A stretch of 64,000 nt of DNA from Polydactylus sextarius (lineage: Eukaryota; Chordata; Actinopteri; Polynemidae): NCBI GenBank assembly GCA_016801845.1, contig CM028925.1:3247501-3311500 (forward strand). The letters run 5' to 3'. This document shows positions 43,073-55,188 of the stretch, piece after piece. Both the position numbers and the translations under genes were made by a program. The notes under the pieces were generated by a model. The model did no database searches and was not told the DNA's origin. It was given only the letters and a program-made list of their open reading frames with translations. Position 1 is the first letter of the stretch, and each line of letters opens with the position of its first letter.

Positions 43073-45695
43073 CGAGGTTTTAAAATCGCCACAGAAAAAA
43101 AGAAAAAGAAAAAAACAAAAAAACAAAAACAAAACAACCACTCGTAAAATCAGAAAACATTTGAAACTAGAAAACAACCCTTCTTGCTCCAAAAAATGCC
43201 TTCAGCATGCCAGCTAAGCTCTCTGATGTCCTTATCTTGTTGAAAAAGTGCTTCCCACTGCCTCTCCTCCTCAGACGACTGCAACGTGAGAGTCCTGCAG
43301 CCCCCATGCGGGCGTTCGCAGCAACATTTCATCGCTTTCTTCTACCTTTATTGCTGGTTATGTTCCTGGTTTTTTTGGGAGGGGTGAAAGGGTGAAAGGA
43401 CAGACTCTTTTATTTCATCGTATTATACCATGGCGCCTTTTCACGGACATATCTCTTTTTCTATCTGTAGTTATTTCTCTTGATATAAAATATGCCTTCC
43501 ATTACGAAAAAAAAACCAACAACAAAAAAAAAAAAAAAAAAAAAAGGCCGCTGGTTTCCTTGGTTAACCAGAGATCGACCACAGAAGCTAATTTTGGTGC
43601 TGCCAGAAAAATCGTAGCAATATCTTGAAAGGTCGTGACAAGTAAAAAAAAAAAAAAAAAAAATGTGCCTGAAATTTTACACCGCTTAGTTTCCCCCCCT
43701 GAACCGGATCAGCGCTCTGATCGTGTGATCGTTGAGCTGTTCTGGTCATAGATACGCACAGAGGCAGAGCCGAGCCTAAACAGCACCCGAACCAAATCCA
43801 AACGTCTGTTTTCAAACAGCGACTGTAAACTGTTACAAGTCGATGCCTTTTGTTACCCGGTAGCAGTGACGAGGCCCCCTGCTGGTCGGTGTGTATCTAT
43901 GGGAAACACAGGCCGGGGCTATGATGTGTGCAGCGTGTTCAACCGGTGTCTGCTTGCCCCTCTTTTCCCAAGCGCCAGCCTTTACTAACTACACCACCTT
44001 TACAACCGCCCCCACCTCTTCCACCACCTCCCCCTCTTCTCTTTCTGCTGATGCTGATTTCCCTCTTGTCTTGCTCAAACCGTATTGTTGTGAAATTTGT
44101 CCAGAAAGGCCTCGTCCTCCCACGGGACCGGTCTACTCTGGCTTTGCAGGGCCCAGAGAGTGGGGAGAGAGGTCAGTAAACCCTGATGATACACTGCAGA
44201 CCGTGGCTGTATGTTGGGATGGGTTGTGTCTATTTCCTGGAGTCAGCAGTGAGAATCTTTACTGAAGCATTTAGCAACTAAAGGCAGATGTTTGCAGATG
44301 TAAAGAAGAGCAAACACTGGACGAGATCAACTGAATTAGCATAAAAATGACGTCTGAAAGAAAGAAAAGAAACGTGAGGTGCTTTTTTTTTCTCATTAAT
44401 GTCGTGAAAAAGGCTGAAATTTATGACAGTAGGAAGACTTTTTCTTTTGCCTTTGGAGAATAAATAAATAACATGAAAAAAGTTGAAAGTTTCAACAGAA
44501 TGAAGTGGAAAATTTCCTTTACGATTTTATTCTCCAACAGGCAAAATAAAATATAAAATCTCAACTTTGTTCTCGACGTTTGGACTTTTAATCTTCCTCC
44601 ACGTTTGTTTTCTTCTTCTCTCATTTTTACTCAAGTCTCTAAAACTCCCCTTGTGGCCAAACGTGACGGAGATTTCAGATTTAATTGACAGTAAACTATC
44701 AAACTTTCACCATCTGTTGTACTGTCATGGCGGCTGCAGTGTAGTGGCATCATCGCTCAGCCCCCCCCCCAGCCTGTCCTCCTCCTCCTGTATATGTCAT
44801 TACTACTTGAGTGTGCCTGCCATGGTGGGATAGGAATGTACTGGATTTGTAAATATATAGAGGCACACTGTGTTTGTATTATCAGCTGACAAAGATATGT
44901 ATCTGAATGAGTCGATAATTGTACCATATTTAACCCCCCTCCCGCCCCCACCCCCCTTCGCTGAGTACTGTGAATTACCGCGTCTCATTATTGTGAATAA
45001 TTATGTATTTATTTATCAGACAGTACGGAGTATGAATTGGATTTTCAGAGAATTATATTCCAGATTAGACGACATCGTCCATCTCAGGTTGAGCTGATAG
45101 GATATAAAGATTTACTTATTCTCAGTGCACATGTACGAGAGCAAACCAACAGCTGCTATGTATGTAGCCTCACACAGTGGAAGCCCGGGATGATGGCGAT
45201 GTGTAGCAGAGTAGCTGTAGACACAAGTGTGGATGTCTTTTTTTCCCTTCTTCTTCTTCTTTGTTTTTTTCTCTTTTTTCCTCCAGTGACCTGATCTGAA
45301 ATCGAGTTGTACAACGTCTGTTTTGCAAGAAAGAAACAAGAGTTGTGATCCAAAAAAAATTTAAAAAAACAAAAAAACAAAACAAAAATAATAATGATAA
45401 AACGAAGAAAAACCACAGCTACAGCCACACACGGTTTATAACGCACACGTTTACAGATAAAACAACAGATTCATATATGACGTGGGATTTATTTACAACT
45501 GTTTGTCTTTTTCAAAGCGGATAAGCAGCTGTTTTTTTTTTTTTTTTTTTTTTTTTGGAATCAAAAAAACTCAACGCGACGATTTTTTTTTTTTATTTAT
45601 TTTTGTTTGCTTGTCCAGTTTATTGGAAACAGAACTGCCAAGTTTTCATCTGTTAAAACTCCTCCAGTGAAATAAAAAGGCATAGTTGAATTAAA
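43073..45695 (+). other. fam117b: fam117b 3' UTR
   Basis: Long 3' UTR with several A and T homopolymers (for example 43519-43543, 43644-43662, 45533-45556). It ends near a good AATAAA at 45671-45676. Earlier AATAAA motifs near 44460 may give shorter forms. Confidence 0.6.
45671..45676 (+). terminator. fam117b: Probable polyadenylation signal of fam117b
   Basis: AATAAA about 2.6 kb after the stop, followed by a GTGTG-containing stretch. Confidence 0.55.
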
Positions 45696-46021
45696 GCAAA
45701 CGTGTGATTGACTTTGAGAAATACATTCTTTTTTTTTTTTTTTTTAAATCAACATTATAAAGTGACACATGATGTGACAGAAATACAAACAGTAGTTTTC
45801 CCTTTGATTTTTACTCAAAAAAAAAAAAAAAATCATTGCATCAGAGACAAAAAAACAAACAAAAACCCAAAAAGCAAAGAGATTAATGTGCAGCTTGTAT
45901 TAAAAAGGTTTTTTTTTTTCTGTTTGACTCACAAAACAAGTTTAACCCATAATGCACTCTCGTCAGGAAAATAACATCGACACATAAACATTCAGGAAAT
46001 CAGAAACATGTTATTTATAAT

Positions 46022-46027
<6 letters not shown>

Positions 46028-46054
<27 letters not shown>
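46028..46054. repeat. (TA)n microsatellite
   Basis: TA tract between the convergent 3' ends of fam117b and ica1l. Confidence 0.95.
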
Positions 46055-46060
<6 letters not shown>

Positions 46061-46745
46061 TTCTGAGATGGTAACAGCCGTCCAGTGTTGACTCTTTCTC
46101 CTTAAAACAACAATCTTTGCTTTTTCAAAACACACAGAGCTAAAAATATTGATATTTTACAGTGTTATTTAGTGTTACTTTACAGCAAACATTGACAGAT
46201 AAGACTCTGAAAATAAATACTCGGCTCCTGTCGTTTGTAAAACCCACTAACAATATTAATAATAATAATAAAAAAAAAAAAAAAAACCCTTTGTCTTACT
46301 TTAAAACTTCCTTCCAGACGAAACGATTACAAAATAAAAGTTGCATCCTTCATGTTTCTTGGCCTTGGACTCGAGTGATTGTGAAATTTATACAACGGAT
46401 GATTTCAGTCGTCCGTTACATTCGACCAGATTGGATCTGGGATGAAGGTGGACGTTTAAAAGGCTGCAGGTGACGCTTTGTGCAGATTTACGTTTACAAC
46501 TGTAATCTGACACTTTCCTCAGAGGATCGCTGAAGAACCACATCACCTTAAAGATGCAGAGTCTGAACCGTAAAGTGAGATCAGCTGATCCGCTTCCTCA
46601 GGTCACGTTCGTTTCTAGTTCATCTCCGCTTTTCATTCATGTGTGACAATCATGTGCTACTACATAGAAACAATGTTAGAGTAAATAGGTTTTTGTTTAA
46701 TATTCTGGGTCCCATGTGATGTGATGTGCACAGCAAACTCACACT

Positions 46746-46747
<2 letters not shown>

Positions 46748-46778
<31 letters not shown>
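46748..46778. repeat. (CA)n microsatellite in the ica1l 3' UTR region
   Basis: CA tract (TG on the transcribed minus strand) about 320 bp beyond the ica1l stop codon. Confidence 0.93.
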
Positions 46779-46780
<2 letters not shown>

Positions 46781-47098
46781 AAACAACGCAAACATTAGTG
46801 AAAGACAGAAGCAAACGATGCCAGAAACAAACCACGTGAGGTTTGTTGTACGGATGAGTCGGCGTCAACAGTCTGATCAAACGCCGACTCTGGTGACGTC
46901 TTCCAGCGTAACACAACGACACAAACACGTCTCTGTAACAGCGCTGCAGCTCTGCCCGTGTTTATATTCATGTTAATGTGAGAGCGGTTACTTGGTCGTC
47001 GACATGTAAAGTTGCTGAGATCCAGATACTTGGAGAGAAATCGTACACTACTACACACGAACCCAGGCACGCACACACACACACGCATACACATAAGT

Positions 47099-50000
47099 TC
47101 AGGCGTTGAGCAGCTCGTCAGCAGAACGTCCGATAGCGTCGGGGTTGGACAGAGGGTCCAGGTCTGCAAACAGGTTGAACCAGGCAGACATGTCTTTGGA
47201 TCCAGCTGGAGCAGCTGCAAACACACACATCATATAAACAGGTCATTGAGGAAAATGGGAGATTCAGACACACACAATATATATATAAACCCAGACAGGT
47301 TTTACCGTTGGCTGCTGAACTTGGAGCCGACTGAGCTGATTGGTTCTGAGCAGCCGGAGGCTGCAGGGGCGGAGCCTGGAACATCGGTGGTGTTGACCAG
47401 CCTGAAAAACACAACATGTTGTTGATGTTTGTCTGTGATAGAATCAGTGAGTGTTGGTGCAGTGAGCTCATCAGCAGCAGGGAGGAGTGTGTCTGACCTG
47501 TGGCGCTGAGGCTGTGATCCAGCAGCTGTGAGGGCAAGAAACCCGTGGGGCTGGGGGGGTTAGAGGGCAGTAATGATGCCTGCCCAGCGCCGCCGCTGCT
47601 GCTCGCCGCCGCCGCCGCTGCCCCCACCGTTCCGACAGGAGCAGGAGGGATTCTGGGAGGATCGAACATCCCGAACGCGTCCTGCCACTCTCTGCTGAAC
47701 TCGTCGCTGGCTCCAGGACCAGGACTGAGCAGGTCTTTGAGGAAAGCCATGTCTCCACGCTCGGTGTCTTCATCCTCTGGTCTCAGACCTGTACCTGCAG
47801 GGTGGGAGGGGCCACCCGGGAGCAGACCGCCACCTGGGGGGGAGGAGGAAAAACAAGAAGAGGCGCTTTATAAGATTCTGTCTAAGCAGCAGTTTTTGTT
47901 AAAAATGCAAAGTTAAAAAAGGTTTAATCTTGTAAAAAAGACAGTTAAGACAGAAAAGATTAAGAAATTTGAAAAAAGCAAGAAACTCAAATGTATTTTC
48001 CTACTCAAGCACTCAAGATGTATTTATCATCTAGAACATCTTTCAGTGAAGTTTTAAAGAAACAAGAGGTTCATTCATGAAGTTTCAGAGAGAAAGAAAA
48101 AGTTAATCAGTTAGTTTGAGAAGAGCTGGAAAGTGAACTTTGTGCACTGCAGCAGAAAAGTGAAGCAAACGCTGCTACGGGGCAGAAGGTGAAGTCAGAG
48201 AGTTAAATCCCAGCAGAGAGTCACAGAGAGCCGAGAACCAGAGTCGACAGGAGGTTGGAATGGTCACAGTCGGCCTGGTTACCGGAGGCAGGCGGCGGCG
48301 GCGGTGGCAAGAGGCCGGACTGGAAGCTACCAAAGCCATGGAGCTCGTTCAGGTCTCCAGAGTGAAGAGGAGGAGGGAGCAGGGGCTGGAGTGGGAGGTT
48401 TAAAGGAGCCGGGAGCTGAGGCAGATCATCAGCCGAGAGCATCAGGTCGTCAGAGCCCGGAGACAGTCCTCTGACATCACGCAGCGCTGAAGTGGGCGCG
48501 AGTTAATTATCATAAAAACCAACAGGCATCTGATTCACAGCGATCCCTTCGCCCTGTTTATAACTATTGATACAAAAACACACACTTACCACTGTCACTG
48601 CTCTGGCTCTGTCCATCACTGCTGAGAGTTAGATCTGACAGAGGAAAATAAAGTAAAAACAGCTGAGTTTAACAACTGGTATCATTCAATAATCATTCCA
48701 GCCTACAGGGGGCAGTACGTACCTGCGACAGAGGCACTTTCTGTTTTGTCATCATCCAAGGACACAAGACTGCAGAGGAGAGATGAATAAAAGTGTGTTG
48801 CAATATTTAATAGGTAATGATTTTTTTTTACTGATTAAAGACTTTAATAATTTGTCGTCACCTGTCTGTGTTGCTCTGTGTATTCTTCTCCTTCTCTGCT
48901 TTTTTCTCCAACTCTGTTATCTGCTCCAGTGGATCCCTCAGGTCCTGTAGGAGGGAGACACGACGACTTAGAACATTTAAAATTAGGGTTTTTTGTTGCA
49001 GAAAATGTAAATGCGGATGTTGACAGATCCTGCCATTTGGTTAAAAACTGTGAACCATATTGGCAAATTTCTAATCCCATGAACAAGATTTGACTGAATG
49101 GAAAAATACATTAAAATATAAGTTATTTATAGCATTTGGAAAAAGGGTGTGTATTAGACTCAAGTGGTAGCACCATAGTTATAATAGGTTTCATTTAGAG
49201 AGCTGAATGTCATTACTGGTGCACAAAAAATGGATTTACCTACAATCAAACACCAAAATGGACTAAAACAGTCATATTCGTCTACCTTGAGTGTGGTGAA
49301 CTGGTACGGTATGTGTCCCTGGAAGGCCTCGTGGATTCCAGACATGGCGTGAGCCGTCTTCTCCCAGAACTGCAGCAGCGTGGTCTGTCACGACAGCAAA
49401 GACAAAGACTCAGATGACAAACAGCTGCAAACAGTCCGAACAGTAAAGATTTAGTCTAACTTTTAGAATTTAATGGATTTTATTGACATTTGCTTTGCGA
49501 CGTGGAGTAGTGGGAAAAACCCGGTGACCGACAAACTCAGAGAAGCTGAATTGTATTAAAGGATCAAACTGTGCCAAAGTAAACGTTTCCTGCCAGCAGC
49601 AGCAGCAGCAGCCTGGACTGTCTACAGAGGACATTTCTGACCTGACCTGAGTAGAGCTGAATTTCCTTGATAATCTCCTCCGGTTTTGGGTTCTGATGAG
49701 ATCACATACCTGGTAGGTGCAGAGCGAGTGTGACAGCATGTTGCAGCGACTCGCCCCAGCATGTCCACCTTCTGACACACGTCATTCTTCAGCTTCTCGA
49801 ACTGGCTCTTGGTTCCTCTGACCTGAGCTTGGACCTGATGATGGAAACACGATTAGGTCTGTGACCTCACTGATCCGCACTCTGGATCTGCAGCGAGCGG
49901 CGAGTCTCCTCCTACCTTACGGAACTTTTCCACCTGTTTGTAGGTGTCCGGGTCCAGTTCTTGGGAAATGTCCTTCATCCAGAGCAGAGCTCCTCTGTAC

Positions 50001-53000
50001 TCGGTGCGAGATTTCTCCATACGAGTGACGGTCAGCAGCGTGTCGGCGATGGCGCGTCTCCTGAATGTCTCGACCTCCTGGTGCAAACGGTGCAGCGGTG
50101 GGCAAAGTGCCATCCTGAAATACAAAAGGAGGATGTCAGTTTTTTTTTTTTTTTTTTGGCTTATTTTACTTAAAATTCAAGATCCTCTTGAATCACTTCT
50201 GCTGACCTCTGCTTGGCAGAGGTGCACAGAGCCTTGCTGGTGGCGTCCATCATGTTTCCGGCCTTGGTTCGATCGTGTTCGGCCTGGAAACGCAGAAACA
50301 GGCCGAGCTCATTCTCCTCCTGAGACAAACCTGTTGAACAGGGAAATGACAAGGTTTTGTTCAACCTGAGCCCAGAACAAGAAAGACTAAGGAAGGATGG
50401 AGAACACAGGCGGCATCTCACGCTCTAGGATATAGAAAAATTCTAGTCTGCGTTGTTTTATATTTCCTTTATACTCTGTCATTTCAAATATTTCTCTTAA
50501 TCTGGGACCAAAACAGGAAACTGATCAAACACACAAAACAGGTCAAACTGCATCTTCTCCACTTTTTAACCTGATATCATGATTTCTGAAATAGTATAAC
50601 TCACGTGTGATTCTGTGCTGGTACTTCTCGATCACCTTGAGCAGCTCTGTGCACGTGGTCTGAACCGAGCGGAAGAACTGCAGACACACAAACACAAGCG
50701 TTGCTCTCAATCAGTCGACGTGATGTCAATCTGTTCTCTCTTCCTCCTCACATCGGACAGCAGCAACGTCTCAATGACGAGCTTCAGTCACAGTGACACA
50801 GAACGATTGATTTTTTTTTTAATTGTGTAACGCAATCACACACAACTTATTGATCGATGTCTATGATAATGTTTTCAATCATTTCTTTTTTCAATCCCAG
50901 CAGATGATCGCAAATGACGCGATGACCCGGCCTCCACCTCGTATCGGAGCAGCCGAGAGGATGAATCACTTCTGTCCTTCTGGTCTCCAAAATAGACGTG
51001 ATTGGAATGAACCGTCACCCGGTGACATTATGTTAGACGCACCTGTCTCTGATCCGTCTCTATAACTTCACAGGGCAGTGAGTCTTTCTGTCTTTTTCCA
51101 CGACATGTCTGTGCTCTATCACTGTGGCTGAAAACCTCAGAGTGAAACACAAGCGTTTATAATAATACTGTCGATCTCTCAGTCAAGGTTTAGTTTCAAC
51201 TCTAGAGTAATGCAGCGACTTAATGAGTAACAATTACCAACCACAAATACTAACCATCAAGTATTAAGCATTAGGATTAATATTATTTTATAAATGATAT
51301 TGTATATAACAAAATAAATAATAAAACTGCAGTGCCAACTAGTGCCAATTTAATATATGTGACCTTAAACTTTATTTTCAACCTGTCTACAGCAGGTTTC
51401 TACAAGGCACAGCAGCGACTTAACTTTTAGATTAAAGAACAACAATGGACTGATTTAGCATTTGACTTGTATAACTGTCAGACACACAACAGACAGTCAA
51501 CCTTCACACAGCACCTGCTCTAGAGTCACTAAACATTTATTCAACACCTGTAAACAGATGGAATAAACCCGTCTCACACCTTCAAACTGCAGCATAGCTT
51601 GTGACAAAGCAGCAGCTGCTACCAGGCTCAGGCTCAGGGCTGAGAACAACCTGACTTAAGACTGTATCAGAGCAGAGGGAGGAGATGATGTTGAGTTACT
51701 GATTAACTCCAGAATAAACAGCCTCCACCTTCAGTCTCTCTGATTCAGCAGAGGCCAGACACCTGTTAAAAGTGCAAAACACAGCATGTAGCATGTAGCA
51801 CACAGTCCACACCTCCTTTAAAGACCATCAGACCATAATGATCAACTCTTCAATCAAGTTTATCTGGTGCAAACTGTGCTGTTTGTGTCACAGCAAGTTA
51901 AAGAGAGAAAGGATGTGCAAAAAGAAACAGAACAGGATTCATTAATGTTTGAATAATGTTCACTAAATCTAATCTGATGTTTCCCTGGGGCAGACCACAG
52001 GTTAGGCAGTAAAAGTAGCAGAGATGAAATTTGAAAATGCTGTGATAACCAGCAGATAAAAACCATGTTAGCCGTCCAGAAACGGCTCCAAATCTAATCT
52101 GTCCTGGTGATTTCAGCATCCTGCTAGGTCACTGAGGCTACAAAGTCAAGAAAACGGAGCAGAAAGCGACAAAAATCTGCCTCTGCCTCTTTCTCCTGTT
52201 TTCTCGTTCTGTTTCTGCCTCTGTTCCAGTTCACAACGCGCAGTAAAAACACCAGAAGCCTGATCTTGTTCCAGAGCAAACAAAAGGCTCACAGTGTGTC
52301 TTTAGCAGCTCACTGAAACTCTACCACGACGCCGTCTCTCGGGAACGACTGAACCCAGCAGCCGCTCACAACTAAACTCCAACTGTTTGAAAGCGTCCGA
52401 TCGAATTTGAGGTATAACAGTGAGACATCACTCAAATGGACAAGGTGTAGATCTGTGATGAGCCGTGAGACAAGTCACATATAATTAGAGCCGTTAAAAC
52501 TAGACGGAAAAGACAATAGCACCTTGTGCTGACGCTCTTATTCTTTGGATTAATTGTGCAGAGATATACAGTGTCCTCATTTTTCAAAACTTCCCACATG
52601 CTTCAGTTTATTTTTAGAAGCATACGCTGCAGAACTGTTGGCTGAAACTGGAGTGTATTACTCAAACACTGACTGTACAAAACAACAAATCCCACTGCAG
52701 CAGTATAACAGTAATATTTTACCATTTATACCCAGGTTCCTCTGTCTTTTTTTTTATTCTATAAGATTGAAAAATGTTGGCTTTGAATGCAGCCATCCAG
52801 TTCCTTCTTAATGTGCCTCAAACCATTTTACAATACTGCTCATTTATTCTATAGCAAAAGGTTTTCTTTGTGTTAGCTTCTCATAACAGTCATAGGAAAA
52901 GAGCCCTGAGGGGAGAGAAAAAAATGAAGCTGCACATTTAGCACCACGTCTGGTTTGATGATGTGTTCCAGTACTTAGAGTACCGGGACTATTTTAGACG

Positions 53001-53531
53001 TTTTTGAACATTTTACGTCTAAAAAGGTCAAATTAAGACAAAATATTAAGTACATACAAACACTGATAATAACCTAAAAGCCTACTTTAATCCTTTTGTA
53101 TCTATATATGACAAAAAAACATCAGCCCAATTTTAAAAACCGTGTCACCGTGTGATGTGATGCTGAGGAAACGGCCATCATTGGTGGGAAATGTGGCCAT
53201 ATAATATGGCAGAGGAAGTGGTTCAGGGTTAAGTCCTGTCCTACCTCCAGCTTTGCGTCCAGGTCGGCGTCTGACGCCACCACGTACTCATCCTCCTTCT
53301 TGCCCGTGGCTTTGATCAGGACCTGCTTGGTCTTCCAGAACTTCTTCTGCATGCGAGCCATGACTGAGCTGTCTTCTCCGAGGAGGGCTCTGCCGCCGCT
53401 CAGCATGTCTCCTGCAAACCTGGAACAGACCAGAGCAGCCATTCATTATCTCACATCACAATAACAACAATAACTACTATAACTAAATGTCATGTAGTTT
53501 AATATAAGATCAACACGTACCCGTCCATCAT
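47099..53531 (-). CDS. ica1l: Islet cell autoantigen 1-like protein (ica1l), 14 coding exons, about 577 aa; apparent 1-nt frameshift
   Basis: Exons in transcript order: 53531-53521, 53419-53245, 50677-50605, 50330-50207, 50114-49916, 49834-49710, 49384-49286, 48944-48862, 48769-48723, 48634-48590, 48486-48283, 47833-47498, 47401-47306, 47214-47099. The product is an arfaptin-type BAR (AH) domain protein related to ICA69, which binds PICK1 and acts in vesicle trafficking. Visible motifs are FWKTKQVLIKATGKKEDE, VASDADLDAKLE, SQEENELGLFL, RTEYRGALLWMKDISQELDP and the C-terminal SAWFNLFADLDPLSNPDAIG ending DELLNA. The AH domain covers about residues 25-270; the rest is Pro/Ser-rich with poly-Ala. 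The first coding exon is only 11 nt and its start ATGATGGAC resembles human MDSF. The exon at 49834-49710 is 125 nt although both flanking phases are 0. The frame breaks at four C bases (49754-49757), where one base appears missing. Confidence 0.93.
50678..53244 (-). other. ica1l intron 2: no gene
   Basis: The 2.6-kb intron is the longest in ica1l. No exon, RNA gene or clear mobile element was recognised. Confidence 0.5.
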
Positions 53532-53548
53532 TGGATTGTTACCTTTTT

Positions 53549-54420
53549 CTGTTTGGACAGAAAATATAAAACATATTAAAACTTAAGAGGAAGTAATAAC
53601 AGAGTGTAAGTCTGTGTATTTGCACAATGTTATGTAAAAACTGATTGGCTGTTTATTCAGTGAGTGAGACAAACTTTCAGTGAATAAATTAACTGTATGT
53701 GATCTGAGCTGACAGCTGTTCTCAAACATATCACAGGTTCATCTGTAGCTGGTTGAAGACATTAGTGCTAAAAAGCTAAAAAGCTAAAAGCTAAAAGCTA
53801 ATCTAACATGGTTGTTGGAGCAGGGACCGAACACCTCCGGCTGGAAGGAGTCAGAGGAACCAGCTGGCTCCGGAGCAGGTGTTGAGTTACAACAAACGGC
53901 TCGACGACACAATAAAAAAACACACCAAAGCGACACTTTAACGTTCAGGTTATTTCTGTATTAAATCATGAAAAGATAACAAATAATAATACTAAATAAA
54001 CCTAAAGGTTCTCGCGAAAAGACATGCCTAAACATGTAAAGGAGCTAGCGGCAGTTTAGCTAGTAGCAGGTGTCGTGGCAAAAACCAACGTATCGTCTCG
54101 TGAGCGCTTCACTGCACGAGCCACAGAGCTACAAAGCGGCCTGGTTCTTATACTGTGGTATTTCTTTTTATTAAAATCAACATTTTTAACTCTACCTCGC
54201 TTTTGGTTTTGTTCAGCAGTGCGAGCATCTGTGCAGCGCAGGTCAGTTAGCCTCCTCTCTCGACAGCCATCATCATCATCTGAGTCACTCGAACAGGATA
54301 TGCTAAGTAGCTGTAGCGCGGTTTGGACACGCGGAGGCGCTGTTTGCACAGGTGACACCGAAGATCGTCGATTAAAAAGATGGTTCACTCTGCTGCGTTT
54401 CCTCACTGCAATTATTCTAA
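53549..54420 (-). promoter_or_regulatory. ica1l: ica1l promoter and 5' UTR region
   Basis: An acceptor (CCAAACAG) sits just before the first coding exon (53548), so there must be at least one upstream non-coding exon. The CpG-containing stretch at about 54000-54360 is the best candidate promoter. A short AAAAGCT-type tandem repeat lies at about 53767-53801. Confidence 0.4.
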
Positions 54421-55131
54421 CACTTAAAAACGTTTATTATAAAAGTGGCCGCCGTTTTTCCTCTTCGCATACCATCATACGTCTACATCAATCCCACCTA
54501 CACTCACTTTCACAACATGAACAGAAAGGTATTAACCTCATATATCGCGATTTGCCCGTTTTGTTCTCGCAGCATGAAAAATACAGTCAGAGTGATGCCT
54601 CTTTGTTTAATCACATCTCTGGTCAAACCAGTTTGAGAAGGAAACAGTTTTCAGGGCGATTGTATTTTCCTCTTATTGTTCTTAACCATGAGGAAGCTGT
54701 TCACGTTAAAATGGTAAAAATGAAAAAAAAAAAAAAGAACCAGTTATACGATAATATAAATACAGAATATTTTATGTCATTTATAACAGTATCTTAACAG
54801 AACGTTATTAAAATGAACCAAGAACATCAGGATGATACAGGATAAAGGAACAAATCTGTTACATTTTAATTTGCATTAAGTGAAGTTGCATTAAATGGGT
54901 CTATAGAAGTGAAACCACTGTCAAAATAAAGTTCAAGACACAACAGTGTAGGAGAAAAAATAAATTTATAGTTTTCTAGGTCACAGGAAAACAAAGACGT
55001 GTAAAAACTGGAGGTAAAAAAAAAAAAAACAACCAGGGCAGTAAAGGATCAAACAGGAAAAATCCAGAATCACTGCTGATCACACTGATATTTGTGTGTC
55101 CATTCAGTATATATGTAAATTTATGTATGTA

Positions 55132-55135
<4 letters not shown>

Positions 55136-55171
<36 letters not shown>
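55136..55171. repeat. (TG)n microsatellite in the wdr12 3' UTR
   Basis: The tract begins 17 bases after the wdr12 stop codon and would be a CA tract in the mRNA. Confidence 0.95.
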
Positions 55172-55175
<4 letters not shown>

Positions 55176-55188
55176 CGTGGCTCTTGGG

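Noticed and set aside
47012..47916. Plus-strand frames over the ica1l 3' exons
   Set aside because: They are antisense to confirmed ica1l coding exons with proper splice sites.
54056..54797. Open frames of 116 aa (minus) and 240 aa (plus) over the ica1l upstream region
   Set aside because: They overlap on opposite strands, have no recognisable domain, and lie where the ica1l promoter and 5' UTR are expected. Chance ORFs are more likely.
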